This document shows, piece after piece, positions 33,846 through 43,500 of a stretch of DNA of 64,000 nt. How positions within the stretch are numbered: the first letter of the stretch is position 1; every line of letters starts with the position of its first letter. This DNA comes from a virus: IMG/VR virus record IMGVR_UViG_3300025162_000046, positions 1-64,000 of that record. One strand, 5' to 3'. Below the pieces are notes generated by a model. The model had not been told where the DNA came from, did not search any database, and saw only the letters and a list, made by a program, of their open reading frames with translations. The position numbers and the translations under genes were made by a program.

Positions 33846-35072
33846 ATGGACCATTATATTTATGTTTATCTTGATCCCCGAGAGTCTGGGCAATATGTTT
33901 ATGGAAATTTGCAATTTGATTATGAACCTTTCTATGTAGGAAAGGGTAAAGAAGATAGAGACACCCAGCATCTTCGAGATTTGTTTCACCTGGGGGGCCG
34001 AAAAAATACTTGCAAAGATAATAAATTAAAGGCAATAATACAACAAGGAAAAGCCCCTATTATTCTCCGATTAATAGAGAATCTGACAGATGATGAGGCC
34101 TGCGCGAAAGAAATAGAGATGATAGCATTAATAGGGCGGTCATGTGAAAAAACAGGCCCACTTACGAATTTACACAAGGGGGGCACAGGGGGATCTCAGC
34201 CGGAAGAGATTCGGAAACAAACGGGGCTCAAAATATCTCAGCGCTGGGCCGAAGGAGCCTACAAGAATAAAGTAGAAACTCCAATGACCGACGAACAAAA
34301 AGAAAAGATTCGTCAAGCGCATTTAGGGATGAAAGAAGATCCCGAGATTACTAAAAAAAGAGTCGCTGCTCGCGCGGGGTATAAGCACTCCGAAGAAACG
34401 AAACAGCACATTCGGGAAGGACAAAAAGTAGAACTTGCTAAACGTAATACAAAACAAAGTTGGGAAAACCCGGAGATTAGGAAAAAAAGATTAGAGGGAA
34501 TCAAGGATAGCTGGGAAAAGAAAAAGGGCATCAAACGTCTATGGATAAACAATGGAGAGCAGAGTGGGTGTTATGAAGAACAGAACGCTAAAAAACTTCT
34601 TGAGCAAGGATGGATCAAGGGTCGATTACCCGTATTTTCACTACTACAAGGCCGTATACCCTCCGAAAAAACAAAACAAAAAATGAGAGAGACTGCGGCT
34701 CAACCCGAGAAAAAAGCAAAAAGGATAGAAAATTCTAAAAAGAATTGGGAATCGGAAGAATACAGAAAGCAACGATTGCAAACTCTACAAGAAACTTGCG
34801 CCACTCGCACTCTTCGAAAAAAAGTTTGGATACATACCGCAGAAGAAACGATTATGGTATATCAGGATGAGTTAGATAATTACCTAAATGAGGGGTATCA
34901 AGAAGGCCGCGGAGAGTCACTAAAAAAACGAGGCAGACAAGGAAAATCTTATTGGGTAAACAATGGAACTGAATCCAAAATGCTGCGAGAAGATAAAGCA
35001 TTAGAACTCCTTGAACAAGATTGGGTTAAAGGTCGTCTATCGATCAAGAAAGACAAAAAATGGGCCCACTAA
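33846..35072 (+). CDS. GIY-YIG homing endonuclease with WINNG-type repeats
   Basis: 408 residues. GIY-YIG domain: YIYVYLDPRESG, EPFYVGKGKEDRDTQHLRD and the Glu in CAKEIEMIALIG. The middle carries NUMOD3-like segments. The C-terminal part has repeated modules of the form [V/L]WINNG...LLEQGWIKGR (around 235, 330 and 375), probably DNA-binding. It resembles the gene at 3938 in its first 60 residues and has the same hairpin start, so the genes probably share origin. Located between sheath and tube genes; its stop TAA is within an ACTAATTA motif. Confidence 0.88.
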   Translation: MDHYIYVYLDPRESGQYVYGNLQFDYEPFYVGKGKEDRDTQHLRDLFHLGGRKNTCKDNKLKAIIQQGKAPIILRLIENLTDDEACAKEIEMIALIGRSCEKTGPLTNLHKGGTGGSQPEEIRKQTGLKISQRWAEGAYKNKVETPMTDEQKEKIRQAHLGMKEDPEITKKRVAARAGYKHSEETKQHIREGQKVELAKRNTKQSWENPEIRKKRLEGIKDSWEKKKGIKRLWINNGEQSGCYEEQNAKKLLEQGWIKGRLPVFSLLQGRIPSEKTKQKMRETAAQPEKKAKRIENSKKNWESEEYRKQRLQTLQETCATRTLRKKVWIHTAEETIMVYQDELDNYLNEGYQEGRGESLKKRGRQGKSYWVNNGTESKMLREDKALELLEQDWVKGRLSIKKDKKWAH

Positions 35073-35075
35073 TTA
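35068..35075 (+). promoter_or_regulatory. ACTAATTA motif before the first tube gene
   Basis: Contains the endonuclease stop. A small GC-rich hairpin (CGCGA/TCGCG, near 35086-35100) and AAGGAG follow before ATG 35118. Confidence 0.55.
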
Positions 35076-35117
35076 TATAATGATCCGCGAGGACTTCGCG
35101 ATACAAGGAGAATAAGC

Positions 35118-35879
35118 ATGGCAAATCTTGCTTCAAATCAGGTAACAGCACTATTAGGCCTTGGTGCTGATGCTATGGATAATATGTTCGATATCGAGAT
35201 CACCCCTCCGGCAGGTCTCACCACTTTTCAAGGTCTAGGTACCGGAAGGGCCGGTATACTTAGTGCCGCTGACCCAGGATTCCAAAACAATCTTACTATT
35301 CGCGCGGAAGGATTTGAACCCCCTTCGCTAAGCGTGAAAACTTATAAGGTAGGATACAAGGCGGTCAATATCGATCGTCCTTCTACAAAAATAGAAGGTG
35401 AGAGAGAATTTAAAATCACCTTCCGTCTTGATGCTAATTATCGCGCGTATCGTTTCCTCAGTGCTTGGAAATCTCTTATTATGCAGCAATCCACTGGCTA
35501 TGTGACTAACGCTTTATGGGGAGACGGCGGCGATGAAGCTGGTCTTACACTTCCCATACCTGCAATCAATACAGTTTTTGGCCAAGTAATAGTATCCGCC
35601 CTTGCACGACCAATCTATCAAGATGGGGGATCTCCTTTCTCCGCACAGGGCGTTGATGCTGGTAAGTTTACTGATGGGACGTTATCGACATCCGCCGCTG
35701 CTTCTACAATGCCCGGTGCGATGGATAAGACTACGTGGCAATTTAATCACGTTTGGCTTGCTAAACTTGAGGAGCCAAAATATAAGACAGATGGCGGAGA
35801 AGCACTCAAGATCTCCGCGACCTTTAAATTCGGAGAATTCGGAGATCCCGTTTATCTACAATACGGTAACTTAGGATAA
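35118..35879 (+). CDS. Tail tube protein
   Basis: 253 residues. Inner tube subunit of the contractile tail (gp19-like). NMFDIEITPPAGL, then IRAEGFEPPSLSVKTYKVGY, KIEGEREFKITFRLDANYRA and the last strand LKISATFKFGEFGDP match the tube beta-barrel pattern. The next gene is a clear paralogue, aligning from the first residues (both open MA..NSQ/ASNQ and ALL..GADAMDN) to the end. Confidence 0.75.
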   Translation: MANLASNQVTALLGLGADAMDNMFDIEITPPAGLTTFQGLGTGRAGILSAADPGFQNNLTIRAEGFEPPSLSVKTYKVGYKAVNIDRPSTKIEGEREFKITFRLDANYRAYRFLSAWKSLIMQQSTGYVTNALWGDGGDEAGLTLPIPAINTVFGQVIVSALARPIYQDGGSPFSAQGVDAGKFTDGTLSTSAAASTMPGAMDKTTWQFNHVWLAKLEEPKYKTDGGEALKISATFKFGEFGDPVYLQYGNLG

Positions 35880-35903
35880 TAAATTCCTGGGGAAGTGAGA
35901 TCC

Positions 35904-36788
35904 ATGGCTGAACTTAATTCTCAAATATCCGCCCTGCTCTCTGCGGGCGCGGATGCTATGGACAACTTATTCGATGTAAGCATAGATCTCCCTCCCGCCC
36001 TAACCTCTCTCATACCTGGGGGAATGCCCGGCGGGCGAGTCCCATTTACTCTTCGGTGTATGGGATTTACCCCTCCTAAGTTCACTTTAAAAACCTACGA
36101 CGCACCTTATAAAACAATGAAGGTAAAACGCGCCGGCGGGAAAATTGAAGGAGAGCGTTCTTTTCAATTACAATTTCGCCTCGATGCCTATTATACGGTA
36201 TATCGTCTTCTTCTTGCGTGGCGCAGCGCCCAAATGCAAGCCTCCTCTGGGTTTGCTTCTAACGCTGTGGATACTTATGATGGAAATAATAACTCCTTTT
36301 TAGGATCAATATTCGTCTCTGCGGCAGATAGCCCTGTCGCTCAGCAACTAGGAAAAGGGTATGATGCGGAAGGAGTTTCCCGAGGAGAAATCAGCGCTCA
36401 AACCGCCGCCCAAGGAGTATCCGTTGGCCTCGGCTGGGTCTTTCAAGACGCTTGGATTATGGATATGGAAAATCCAAAATTTACAACTGGTGCCGGAGAG
36501 ATTCAACTTATTTCTGTTACTTTTGGATTTGGAAACTACATAGATTCACAAGCATATGATTTCACATACGGAGAATCAAAGACATATCAAAATATGATTC
36601 CCGACACGACAGGGGTCTCACTTCAAGCCTCAATAAATGCCGGTATAGCAGCAGCCTCGGCAGCCAATGCGGCGACTGGACTCGCAAGACTACAAGCGGC
36701 ACAAGGTGGTGGTAATACTGGGGCCTCTTCAGCAAGCATGGCTGCCGATAAGGCCGCCGCAGCCGCTGCTAATAAAGCACGACTCTAA
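35904..36788 (+). CDS. Second tail tube-like protein (paralogue)
   Basis: 294 residues from ATG 35904, preferred over GTG 35895 because GGGGA is then at a usable distance and the start matches the paralogue. Shares GADAMDNLFDVSI, CMGFTPPKFTLKTYDAPYK, KIEGERSFQLQFRLDAYYTV and the final strand with the protein at 35118. It differs by an Ala-rich extension (about 245-294, AAAAANKARL), which suggests a specialised position such as tail terminator or baseplate-tube junction. Confidence 0.7.
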   Translation: MAELNSQISALLSAGADAMDNLFDVSIDLPPALTSLIPGGMPGGRVPFTLRCMGFTPPKFTLKTYDAPYKTMKVKRAGGKIEGERSFQLQFRLDAYYTVYRLLLAWRSAQMQASSGFASNAVDTYDGNNNSFLGSIFVSAADSPVAQQLGKGYDAEGVSRGEISAQTAAQGVSVGLGWVFQDAWIMDMENPKFTTGAGEIQLISVTFGFGNYIDSQAYDFTYGESKTYQNMIPDTTGVSLQASINAGIAAASAANAATGLARLQAAQGGGNTGASSASMAADKAAAAAANKARL

Positions 36789-36816
36789 CGCTAGTTTTTA
36801 CAAGATCATTCCCAAC

Positions 36817-36824
36817 ACTAATTA
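36817..36824 (+). promoter_or_regulatory. ACTAATTA motif before the third tube-like gene
   Basis: Ends three bases before ATG 36828; no ribosome-binding sequence fits between, so a leaderless or near-leaderless message is possible. Confidence 0.45.
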
Positions 36825-36827
36825 GAT

Positions 36828-37442
36828 ATGTCAACGTTATCTACTGGTCTACAAATACAGCAAAAAATACCGGGCTTCATGCCCAATCTCTTTGAGGTTT
36901 CTATCTTTGGCGAAGATGGATCTGGCAATTCCAGTTTTCCTTTTACAGAATATTACACTGGTGCCGACGCGAGCAAGTCCTCACAATATTATTGCACCGC
37001 CTACGAGTTGCCGGCCCCCGCGCTTGGTTTTAAACGAGACCCTCTTAGTAAAAAATTCTACGCGGAAAAATATACTATTCCCGAAACAGTGAGTATTACC
37101 TGGCAAGAAAATCAAGAATTACAAGTTTGGAAATATCATCAAGATTGGCTTCGCTGCTTTTATAATAGGGAGACAGATCAATTTATTAGCGGCTCAAGCG
37201 GCAAGAAAAGAAATGCGCATATCACTATTCAAAGATATAACTCAAATCAAACAGATTTCTTAAGTACAGATTTAATAAATACATATACAATCAAATTAGC
37301 CGGGCTTATTCCCCAAAGTCTTCCTCCCCTACGAGGGGACTGGAATCAAGATGCTAGTAATTCGATGGGGCTTGCTATAAAATACTACGTGGATTATGTG
37401 GCTATACTTGATCCCACCGATACCTTCACGGGGGCCCAATAA
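36828..37442 (+). CDS. Third tail tube-like / baseplate-tube junction protein
   Basis: 204 residues. IPGFMPNLFEVSIFGEDGSG, then YYCTAYELPAPALGFKRDPL and KYTIPETVSITWQENQELQV have the tube-fold order of strands, but with less similarity to the two preceding genes. It may correspond to T4 gp54 or gp48, which share the tube fold and start the tube on the baseplate. Its TAA overlaps the next ATG (TAATG). Confidence 0.6.
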   Translation: MSTLSTGLQIQQKIPGFMPNLFEVSIFGEDGSGNSSFPFTEYYTGADASKSSQYYCTAYELPAPALGFKRDPLSKKFYAEKYTIPETVSITWQENQELQVWKYHQDWLRCFYNRETDQFISGSSGKKRNAHITIQRYNSNQTDFLSTDLINTYTIKLAGLIPQSLPPLRGDWNQDASNSMGLAIKYYVDYVAILDPTDTFTGAQ

Positions 37443-37870
37443 TGTCATCAATCATACAACGCAACATACAACAACTCGGACAAAAATTCCTCAAGAATAA
37501 CAATTACTTGGACATAGATTATCGTGGGTTTGTCAGTGAGTCTCATGATCCAACAATAGAATCAGGCCAAGTATTAATCAATGATCTTAAAATTTGGATT
37601 CAATCTACTAAGGGCGATTATTATCGGCGGTTTTCGATGGGTGGATTCTTCGACACTATTCAACAATACCCGCTTAATAATGAGGGAGCGATTTCTCTTT
37701 CTAGCGCGCTTAAATCAGCCATCTCCGCTAATTTTTCAACCATTACAATTTTAACTCTTCAAGTAACCCCTAATTATCAAAATCGCGCCTGGGTGTTACA
37801 ACTAGTAGTTAGGGATAACATCACGGGAGCCATCGCTCCGGTTACAACTTCAGTTCAGTCGACTACCTAA
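37442..37870 (+). CDS. gp25-like baseplate wedge protein
   Basis: 142 residues. Matches the gp25 baseplate family in size and layout: VLINDLKIWIQSTKGDYYRR (the 'I...T..GE' strand), FSMGGFF, then ISLSSALKSAISANFSTITI and the final strands RAWVLQLVVRDNITG. gp25 proteins link the wedge to the tube in contractile machines and also carry a sheath-initiating strand. Confidence 0.7.
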   Translation: MSSIIQRNIQQLGQKFLKNNNYLDIDYRGFVSESHDPTIESGQVLINDLKIWIQSTKGDYYRRFSMGGFFDTIQQYPLNNEGAISLSSALKSAISANFSTITILTLQVTPNYQNRAWVLQLVVRDNITGAIAPVTTSVQSTT

Positions 37871-37974
37871 ACTATATTACTCTAATTTCCGGAAGTTCAC
37901 TAATGGCACTAATTGTATATCAGGTGTATCATAAAGACCCCTTATATAATTAATGGGAACTTTTGGGGGATGGC
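37871..37974 (+). promoter_or_regulatory. Intergenic stretch with an ACTAATTG variant
   Basis: 104 bases without a gene. Holds ACTAATGG and ACTAATTG (37908-37915), then TATATAATTAATGGG and GGGGGA just before ATG 37975. Likely promoter region for the baseplate genes. Confidence 0.4.
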
Positions 37975-40578
37975 ATGGCCAAGCGATTTGATTCAGAATC
38001 AATATTCAATAGATTGATGAGCCGAATGGAGGTTAATCTCAATTGGGCTATTCTATCTCAAAATGGTGTCATTGCCGCCATGATGGATGCTTTTGCAGAT
38101 AGACTATCTGAAATTTCTCGTTATGCAGAGTACTTGTTAGCAGAAAAAAAGTGGACTACGGCTCAGAACATCTCATCTCTCAATACCCAAGCTGGGCTAA
38201 CCGGATACAAGTCTCATAGAATGAGATCTGCAATATCTTACGTGATTGTTTCCCATACGGATCAAAATGGCACCAATCGACTAGCTAATTATGGCCGCAC
38301 GTTTTTTAATTTAAGTGATAGGTCGAATTTTGACAATATTACAGAGGACCCCGACCCCCAAAGCCTTCTCCGATCCCAAGCTTTAGTTCCTTGGACATAT
38401 GATACTCCTTACATAATTCCGCGAGGCACCCGCTTTATCTCTTCTAATGGTGTGGAGTTTATCTCTATTCAAGCATTAGCATCTCGAACTTTAAAAGAGC
38501 CATATGATGTTATTGTAAATAGTTCTTCTCGTTACTCCGCCTTTCTTAATGCCGGGGGGTGGGAAGGTATTAAATATCTCAAGATCCCTGTGATCCAAGG
38601 TAAAGTTAAAACTTCAACCTTGGGTACTGCGGCAGGCACCCGATTCGAGTCGATGATACTTTCTCTCACTAACTGCGAAGATGCCTCAAACAATATTTCG
38701 AAGGATTTTTTAGTAGTAAAAGTAAATCCAACCCCCCTCTCGCCAGAAAATGCTCAACAATGGATTCAAATTCCCAATATTTTGCTTGCTGGCCCTCTTG
38801 ACAAAGTTTTTGAAGTTACGAATATGCCAAATTACTCGGGTGTAATTTTTAAATTTGGGGATGGAATCACGGGCCAGAAATTAAGTGCTAACTCTACCGT
38901 CACAGTATCTTATCTTGAAACTGCCGGCGCTGCGGGGAATATAGATAAAAAATATCAAGTGACTTCGATAGCATTTCCTATAGGGACTCAAATGATAGAT
39001 CCGCGAACAAATACGGTATCTAATTTTCTTAGCGTAACAAACGAAGCTTCTATTCTCGGGGGCAGAGACCCTGACTCACAAGAGGATATTCGAACCAACG
39101 CTCCGCTAGACTACTTAGAATACTACGCGATAGCAACAACGGCTGCATACGAAAAGCAAATTTTACAATACGCTCAAATTGGTCTGGACAAAGTAAAAGT
39201 ATTTGCGGGAAATGCCACAAATCTCCTAACTTTGATTGGGGACATTGCAGGATCTAATAGAGGCCCTCTTGTGACCGGGGTTTCTCAATCTGTTTTATAT
39301 GTTACGGCTATTTCTTCAACGGGAGAAGTTATTGAAAACGCGCAAGACGCGTTTGTAACCCCAGTAACTCAAGCCATTGGAAACCTAAAAGCCCCATCTG
39401 ATACTTTAGTGTATGTAGACCCTTCTCTCATTCAATTAAGATTAAATACTACGGTTTACTCGGACGCCACCAATCGATCAGATCAAGATGTTATTAACGC
39501 AGAGTCTGCTGCGCTGCAAGCGGCATATTCCATTTTTAATGTGGATTTCAACACCCCATTTTATAATTCCGAATATGTAGCATTAACCCAGTCATTCCCA
39601 TTTGTTAAGTTCACAGACACATTTATAGAGGCCATAGCTGATACCCCGTTGGCCCTCGATAATATTACTTTTCCTCTCGCATCACTATCCTCTCTAGGAA
39701 ATAACACGCCGCCTGGCGGGGATACGGCATACCCTATTCTATATAAAATAGGGTTCACCTTTAATCCTATTTTTGGGAGCAATTCTTATGCATTAGGTTT
39801 TGCAAATTATAAGCAAAATTCACCATATTTGTTGCGTATTGATTTACAGTTTATCAATAATCCGATTGCCGCGGCATCATTAAATAGAACTTTCTTTTTA
39901 TTTGATGATCGCGCATTGTATAATCCAACATATTTAGGGGCCCCTTTACAAGATGCTATTTCAATTAATGACGCTAAGTATCTTAATCTAGATGGTAGCC
40001 CCGTAATTACTAATGGAGCCGTATATTCAGATTGGGTAAGGCCCGAGGAAACCTTTGAGAATTATAATCGCGCGGCGAGGGTTGCTCAATACTCATATAT
40101 TTCCAATATTACAGACGTTTCCTTTATGGCGGGTTCTCGAGATTTTACCAAAGGTCCTTTCGAAATTCGCCCGTATTATGTAGATAATACCGGGAGCAAC
40201 ACAATATTCACTGCGGCAGATGTTACTTGGCCCGCGGGAACGCTCGACCCACGAGTTATGCTTCCTGGTGATGTCCAGTGTTATAGAAAAGACTGGAGAT
40301 ATATTGATTATTTAGATATAAATTTTTTAGAGAATTACGACATGGCGAGTTCAGATATATTTGCCACGGGGTCTTTGGTAATTCCTGGAAATTATTTTGG
40401 ATTTTCTAGCGCAGTTACCGAAAATAAAGAACAGTTTGTCGGCGCACTTAATAATTTTGTTTCTATAAAAGCGTATGCTCGTCCGTTACTTACGGATCTC
40501 GAACCACAAAATTGGAATGAGATTATTTTTGTTTCTAATGAAGATATTAAAGTAGAACGTTTAAAAACGGCGATATAA
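37975..40578 (+). CDS. Baseplate wedge protein, gp6/gpJ-like
   Basis: 867 residues from ATG 37975 (GGGGGA four bases upstream). The order of features fits the gp6/gpJ family that dimerises to form the baseplate ring: helical N-terminus (SRMEVNLNWAILSQNGVIAA), a barrel region with PRGTRFISSNGVEF, the family-typical segment FEVTNMPNYSGVIFKFGDGI and later GGRDPDSQEDIRTNAP with a helix leading to 'AYEKQILQYAQIG'. The C-terminal 250 residues are extra. Confidence 0.7.
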   Translation: MAKRFDSESIFNRLMSRMEVNLNWAILSQNGVIAAMMDAFADRLSEISRYAEYLLAEKKWTTAQNISSLNTQAGLTGYKSHRMRSAISYVIVSHTDQNGTNRLANYGRTFFNLSDRSNFDNITEDPDPQSLLRSQALVPWTYDTPYIIPRGTRFISSNGVEFISIQALASRTLKEPYDVIVNSSSRYSAFLNAGGWEGIKYLKIPVIQGKVKTSTLGTAAGTRFESMILSLTNCEDASNNISKDFLVVKVNPTPLSPENAQQWIQIPNILLAGPLDKVFEVTNMPNYSGVIFKFGDGITGQKLSANSTVTVSYLETAGAAGNIDKKYQVTSIAFPIGTQMIDPRTNTVSNFLSVTNEASILGGRDPDSQEDIRTNAPLDYLEYYAIATTAAYEKQILQYAQIGLDKVKVFAGNATNLLTLIGDIAGSNRGPLVTGVSQSVLYVTAISSTGEVIENAQDAFVTPVTQAIGNLKAPSDTLVYVDPSLIQLRLNTTVYSDATNRSDQDVINAESAALQAAYSIFNVDFNTPFYNSEYVALTQSFPFVKFTDTFIEAIADTPLALDNITFPLASLSSLGNNTPPGGDTAYPILYKIGFTFNPIFGSNSYALGFANYKQNSPYLLRIDLQFINNPIAAASLNRTFFLFDDRALYNPTYLGAPLQDAISINDAKYLNLDGSPVITNGAVYSDWVRPEETFENYNRAARVAQYSYISNITDVSFMAGSRDFTKGPFEIRPYYVDNTGSNTIFTAADVTWPAGTLDPRVMLPGDVQCYRKDWRYIDYLDINFLENYDMASSDIFATGSLVIPGNYFGFSSAVTENKEQFVGALNNFVSIKAYARPLLTDLEPQNWNEIIFVSNEDIKVERLKTAI

Positions 40579-40592
40579 GAAAGAGGTAAGGG

Positions 40593-43500
40593 ATGTCGGA
40601 TATTATATCAGTCATGGGTGCTAGCGCGGCCTACACTTCAGACACAGAATTTACTCTCGTAAAAAGGGTACAATTAACTAATGAAGTACCTTCCTCATCT
40701 TTAGCCGCACTATTACCCACAGGACTACGAAATGATTTTTGGAAATATTTTGTAGGATCAACTAAAACAGAGCACGAAATACCCACCATCTCCACAGGGG
40801 GTACCATTGATACTCAAGTTATGAAAATAGTCAATGGGGTAGTTTCCTCAGATTATGGCCCCCCGGCAATTGCTGGCACTACTTATTCTTCTTTAGATAT
40901 TGAAGGAGTAATTCAACCTGAATTAGACCTTTTTCTTCATGAGTTATATCGGTATCTAGATCATTTATATCCGGATCATCCCGATTACTCACTCTTGCTT
41001 ACCCCCATAGAACTTAACGATGCTTTTTTCGCCGCCGCTGCAATTATTGGGTATACCCCTGATTACCGATTTCTAGGAATTTGGTCTCAATCTATTACTG
41101 GAGCCACCCTTACTCAAGAGGAACTGAAATGGAAGATTCGAGATCTTCGATCCGCGGCGTATCGACGTAAATTCAATGGATCCTACAGTGGATATAAAAG
41201 TATTTTTTCTTCTATGTATCGCCACGGGTCTGTGTATGCTACGGGCACGTATATCCCGAAAACAATTATTAATTCTCTTGATGTTACCAGTAAGAACTTT
41301 TTTAGAATGTTCAGGCTTATTGATTTTTTAGGCGTCAACGATTCCATTTACAAGGAATCAACAGAGGCCGCTTTTAACGGAATTATAGACCCTTCTGATC
41401 TATATTCCATTTATGAAATTACTCCTCAGTTATTATCTAATGACATATCCGTTCTCTCTAAAATTTCTTTTGGGGCCTTCATTGCTGACACGGATCAGAT
41501 ACTAATTCCTACCGCTTCTGCGGGGATTACGGTGCAATCTAAATCGACAGTCCCTTATTATTATGATTCTAATTATATTTTACATCGAATTGGGCTATCA
41601 GGTCGCGGCTTAGCAAGTTCCCGCAAGTACACTATCACTCATAGAGGGGTGAGACAAACAGACCAAATCACTCTTTCTCCTCGGCCTTTTGGTATTTTAG
41701 GCTCCTTTTCTTTACCAGCATCCGTAGCGCTAAAGATGTATCCTAAGGATACTTTAGCGATGACGCCCATCGCAGCAATATCTTTTGGCGAAGATACTCT
41801 TATTATTGATGATCTCATTCAAGATTCCTATGTTACAACAACAGGTTATAGTCAAGCAGATGTTGCGAGAATCATAGAAACCGCTCCTGGTGTAATTACG
41901 ATTTTTACTAATCCGGCATCGGCACCAATTATTACTCAGCCGCCAGCAACAGATATATTATCCTTTGGGTTTAATATTCAAATCACTCAATATATAAATA
42001 CAGAAATTACTCATTCTTATGTATTTCTTGAAGGCTTAGTTACCTACGTTCTTGGGACAGGCACGGCTCTTTCCAGCGCTTCGCTCAAAATTCTTTGCGT
42101 ACCAGAGATCAATCCAATTACGGGGGAAACAAACAATCGTGATCTTTTTATAAATGCCGTAGGATACCCCACAATTGCTGTGGGCAATTATGTGGACATT
42201 TGTGCGTATAACATAATAACTTCTACCTGGGATGTTATTTCTAATACATATGGATGGATCGATTCTATTGATTATGGGAGTGTAATAACTAATGAAATGA
42301 CGCGTTTCGGGGTTACCTTAGGATCCCCAGCAACTTTTACCCCGGATGATTTTTTGCCTTGGGAGCAAAGAGCTTCTTCTTCTTTTGTTGCGAGCACCAA
42401 TTCTTTTGTCAACGGCACAATTCCAGGAACTATTTTATCTGACTCGCCAACTGAGATCGCTGTGTTCGAAGGGAATTCGGAATCCTTGAGAGCAGAGTCT
42501 TTAACGGCTGGAGATTCTATTTATGGCCCTGGGTTACAAGTTGGCACTATCGTTGTAAGCTCCACCGCTCGCTCGATTATAATTTCACCCGCCGCAATTC
42601 AATTCGGATCTTTTACTTATACTGTTACTATGAAGCATAATACAGGTGCGATTTCTTCACCAAAAATCTTTGATTTTAAAAAAGATTTATTCACCCAGTA
42701 CCCAACACTAACTTCTTCTGCGTTTGATTTTCTCTGGCCCTCATCAACTTGGCCAGAAGTTAGCCAAGGGTATCTTGAAGGCGTGATAGACACATCCCTA
42801 TACTCATATCCCGCTGGCCTCCCCTCTGGTATTACTTTACCGGCTAATGTATATATAGATCGCAATGTAGTCCTTGATTTATCTCTCGATAGACCCTTGT
42901 ATCATCCAAATACCTTAGGATTAACAGGAGGTGCAGGCCAATACCTCTGTTTATGTGACACCCCCTGGTTAGACTATTTGGAATTTTTTGCTAATCAATC
43001 CAAGAGAGCAACAGAGCAAGTATATGTCGGCGCGCAGATCAATCTTACAACAGATACTTCTGGATTATATACTATCATTCCTGGCATGAGTTATACGGAT
43101 CCCGCAATTCAAGCCAAATTCACAATAATACCCCAGAATTATAATCCTAACCCCCAACCAGCATATATTCAGTTAGGGGTCGGCGGCGAATTGAAATCGC
43201 AATTATTTGTATCAATTGATTCTTTAATTCGTCCTTCTATTTTCGGGTCTGCTTTTTACGATCAATCAGGAAGAGATGAAACGGTGGGAGAAACTCGCCG
43301 AAGCACGTATTTCTCTAAAGGAAGTAATGTAGCTTCTGGCTTTGCAAATATTGCTACTAGTTTACAACTGGAAGCCCCTGTTTTTGAAACGCCAGTTGGA
43401 GAATATGAAAATATAAGTGGCCCAGCAGCAACCGATAGCCAAGGATTTGCGACATATACAAGCGGTCTAACAGACCCTGATAATCCTACTAATTCCTATC

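Noticed and set aside
37963-37975. TTG start four codons upstream for the gp6-like gene
   Set aside because: ATG 37975 has a GGGGGA sequence upstream; the TTG would lie inside it.
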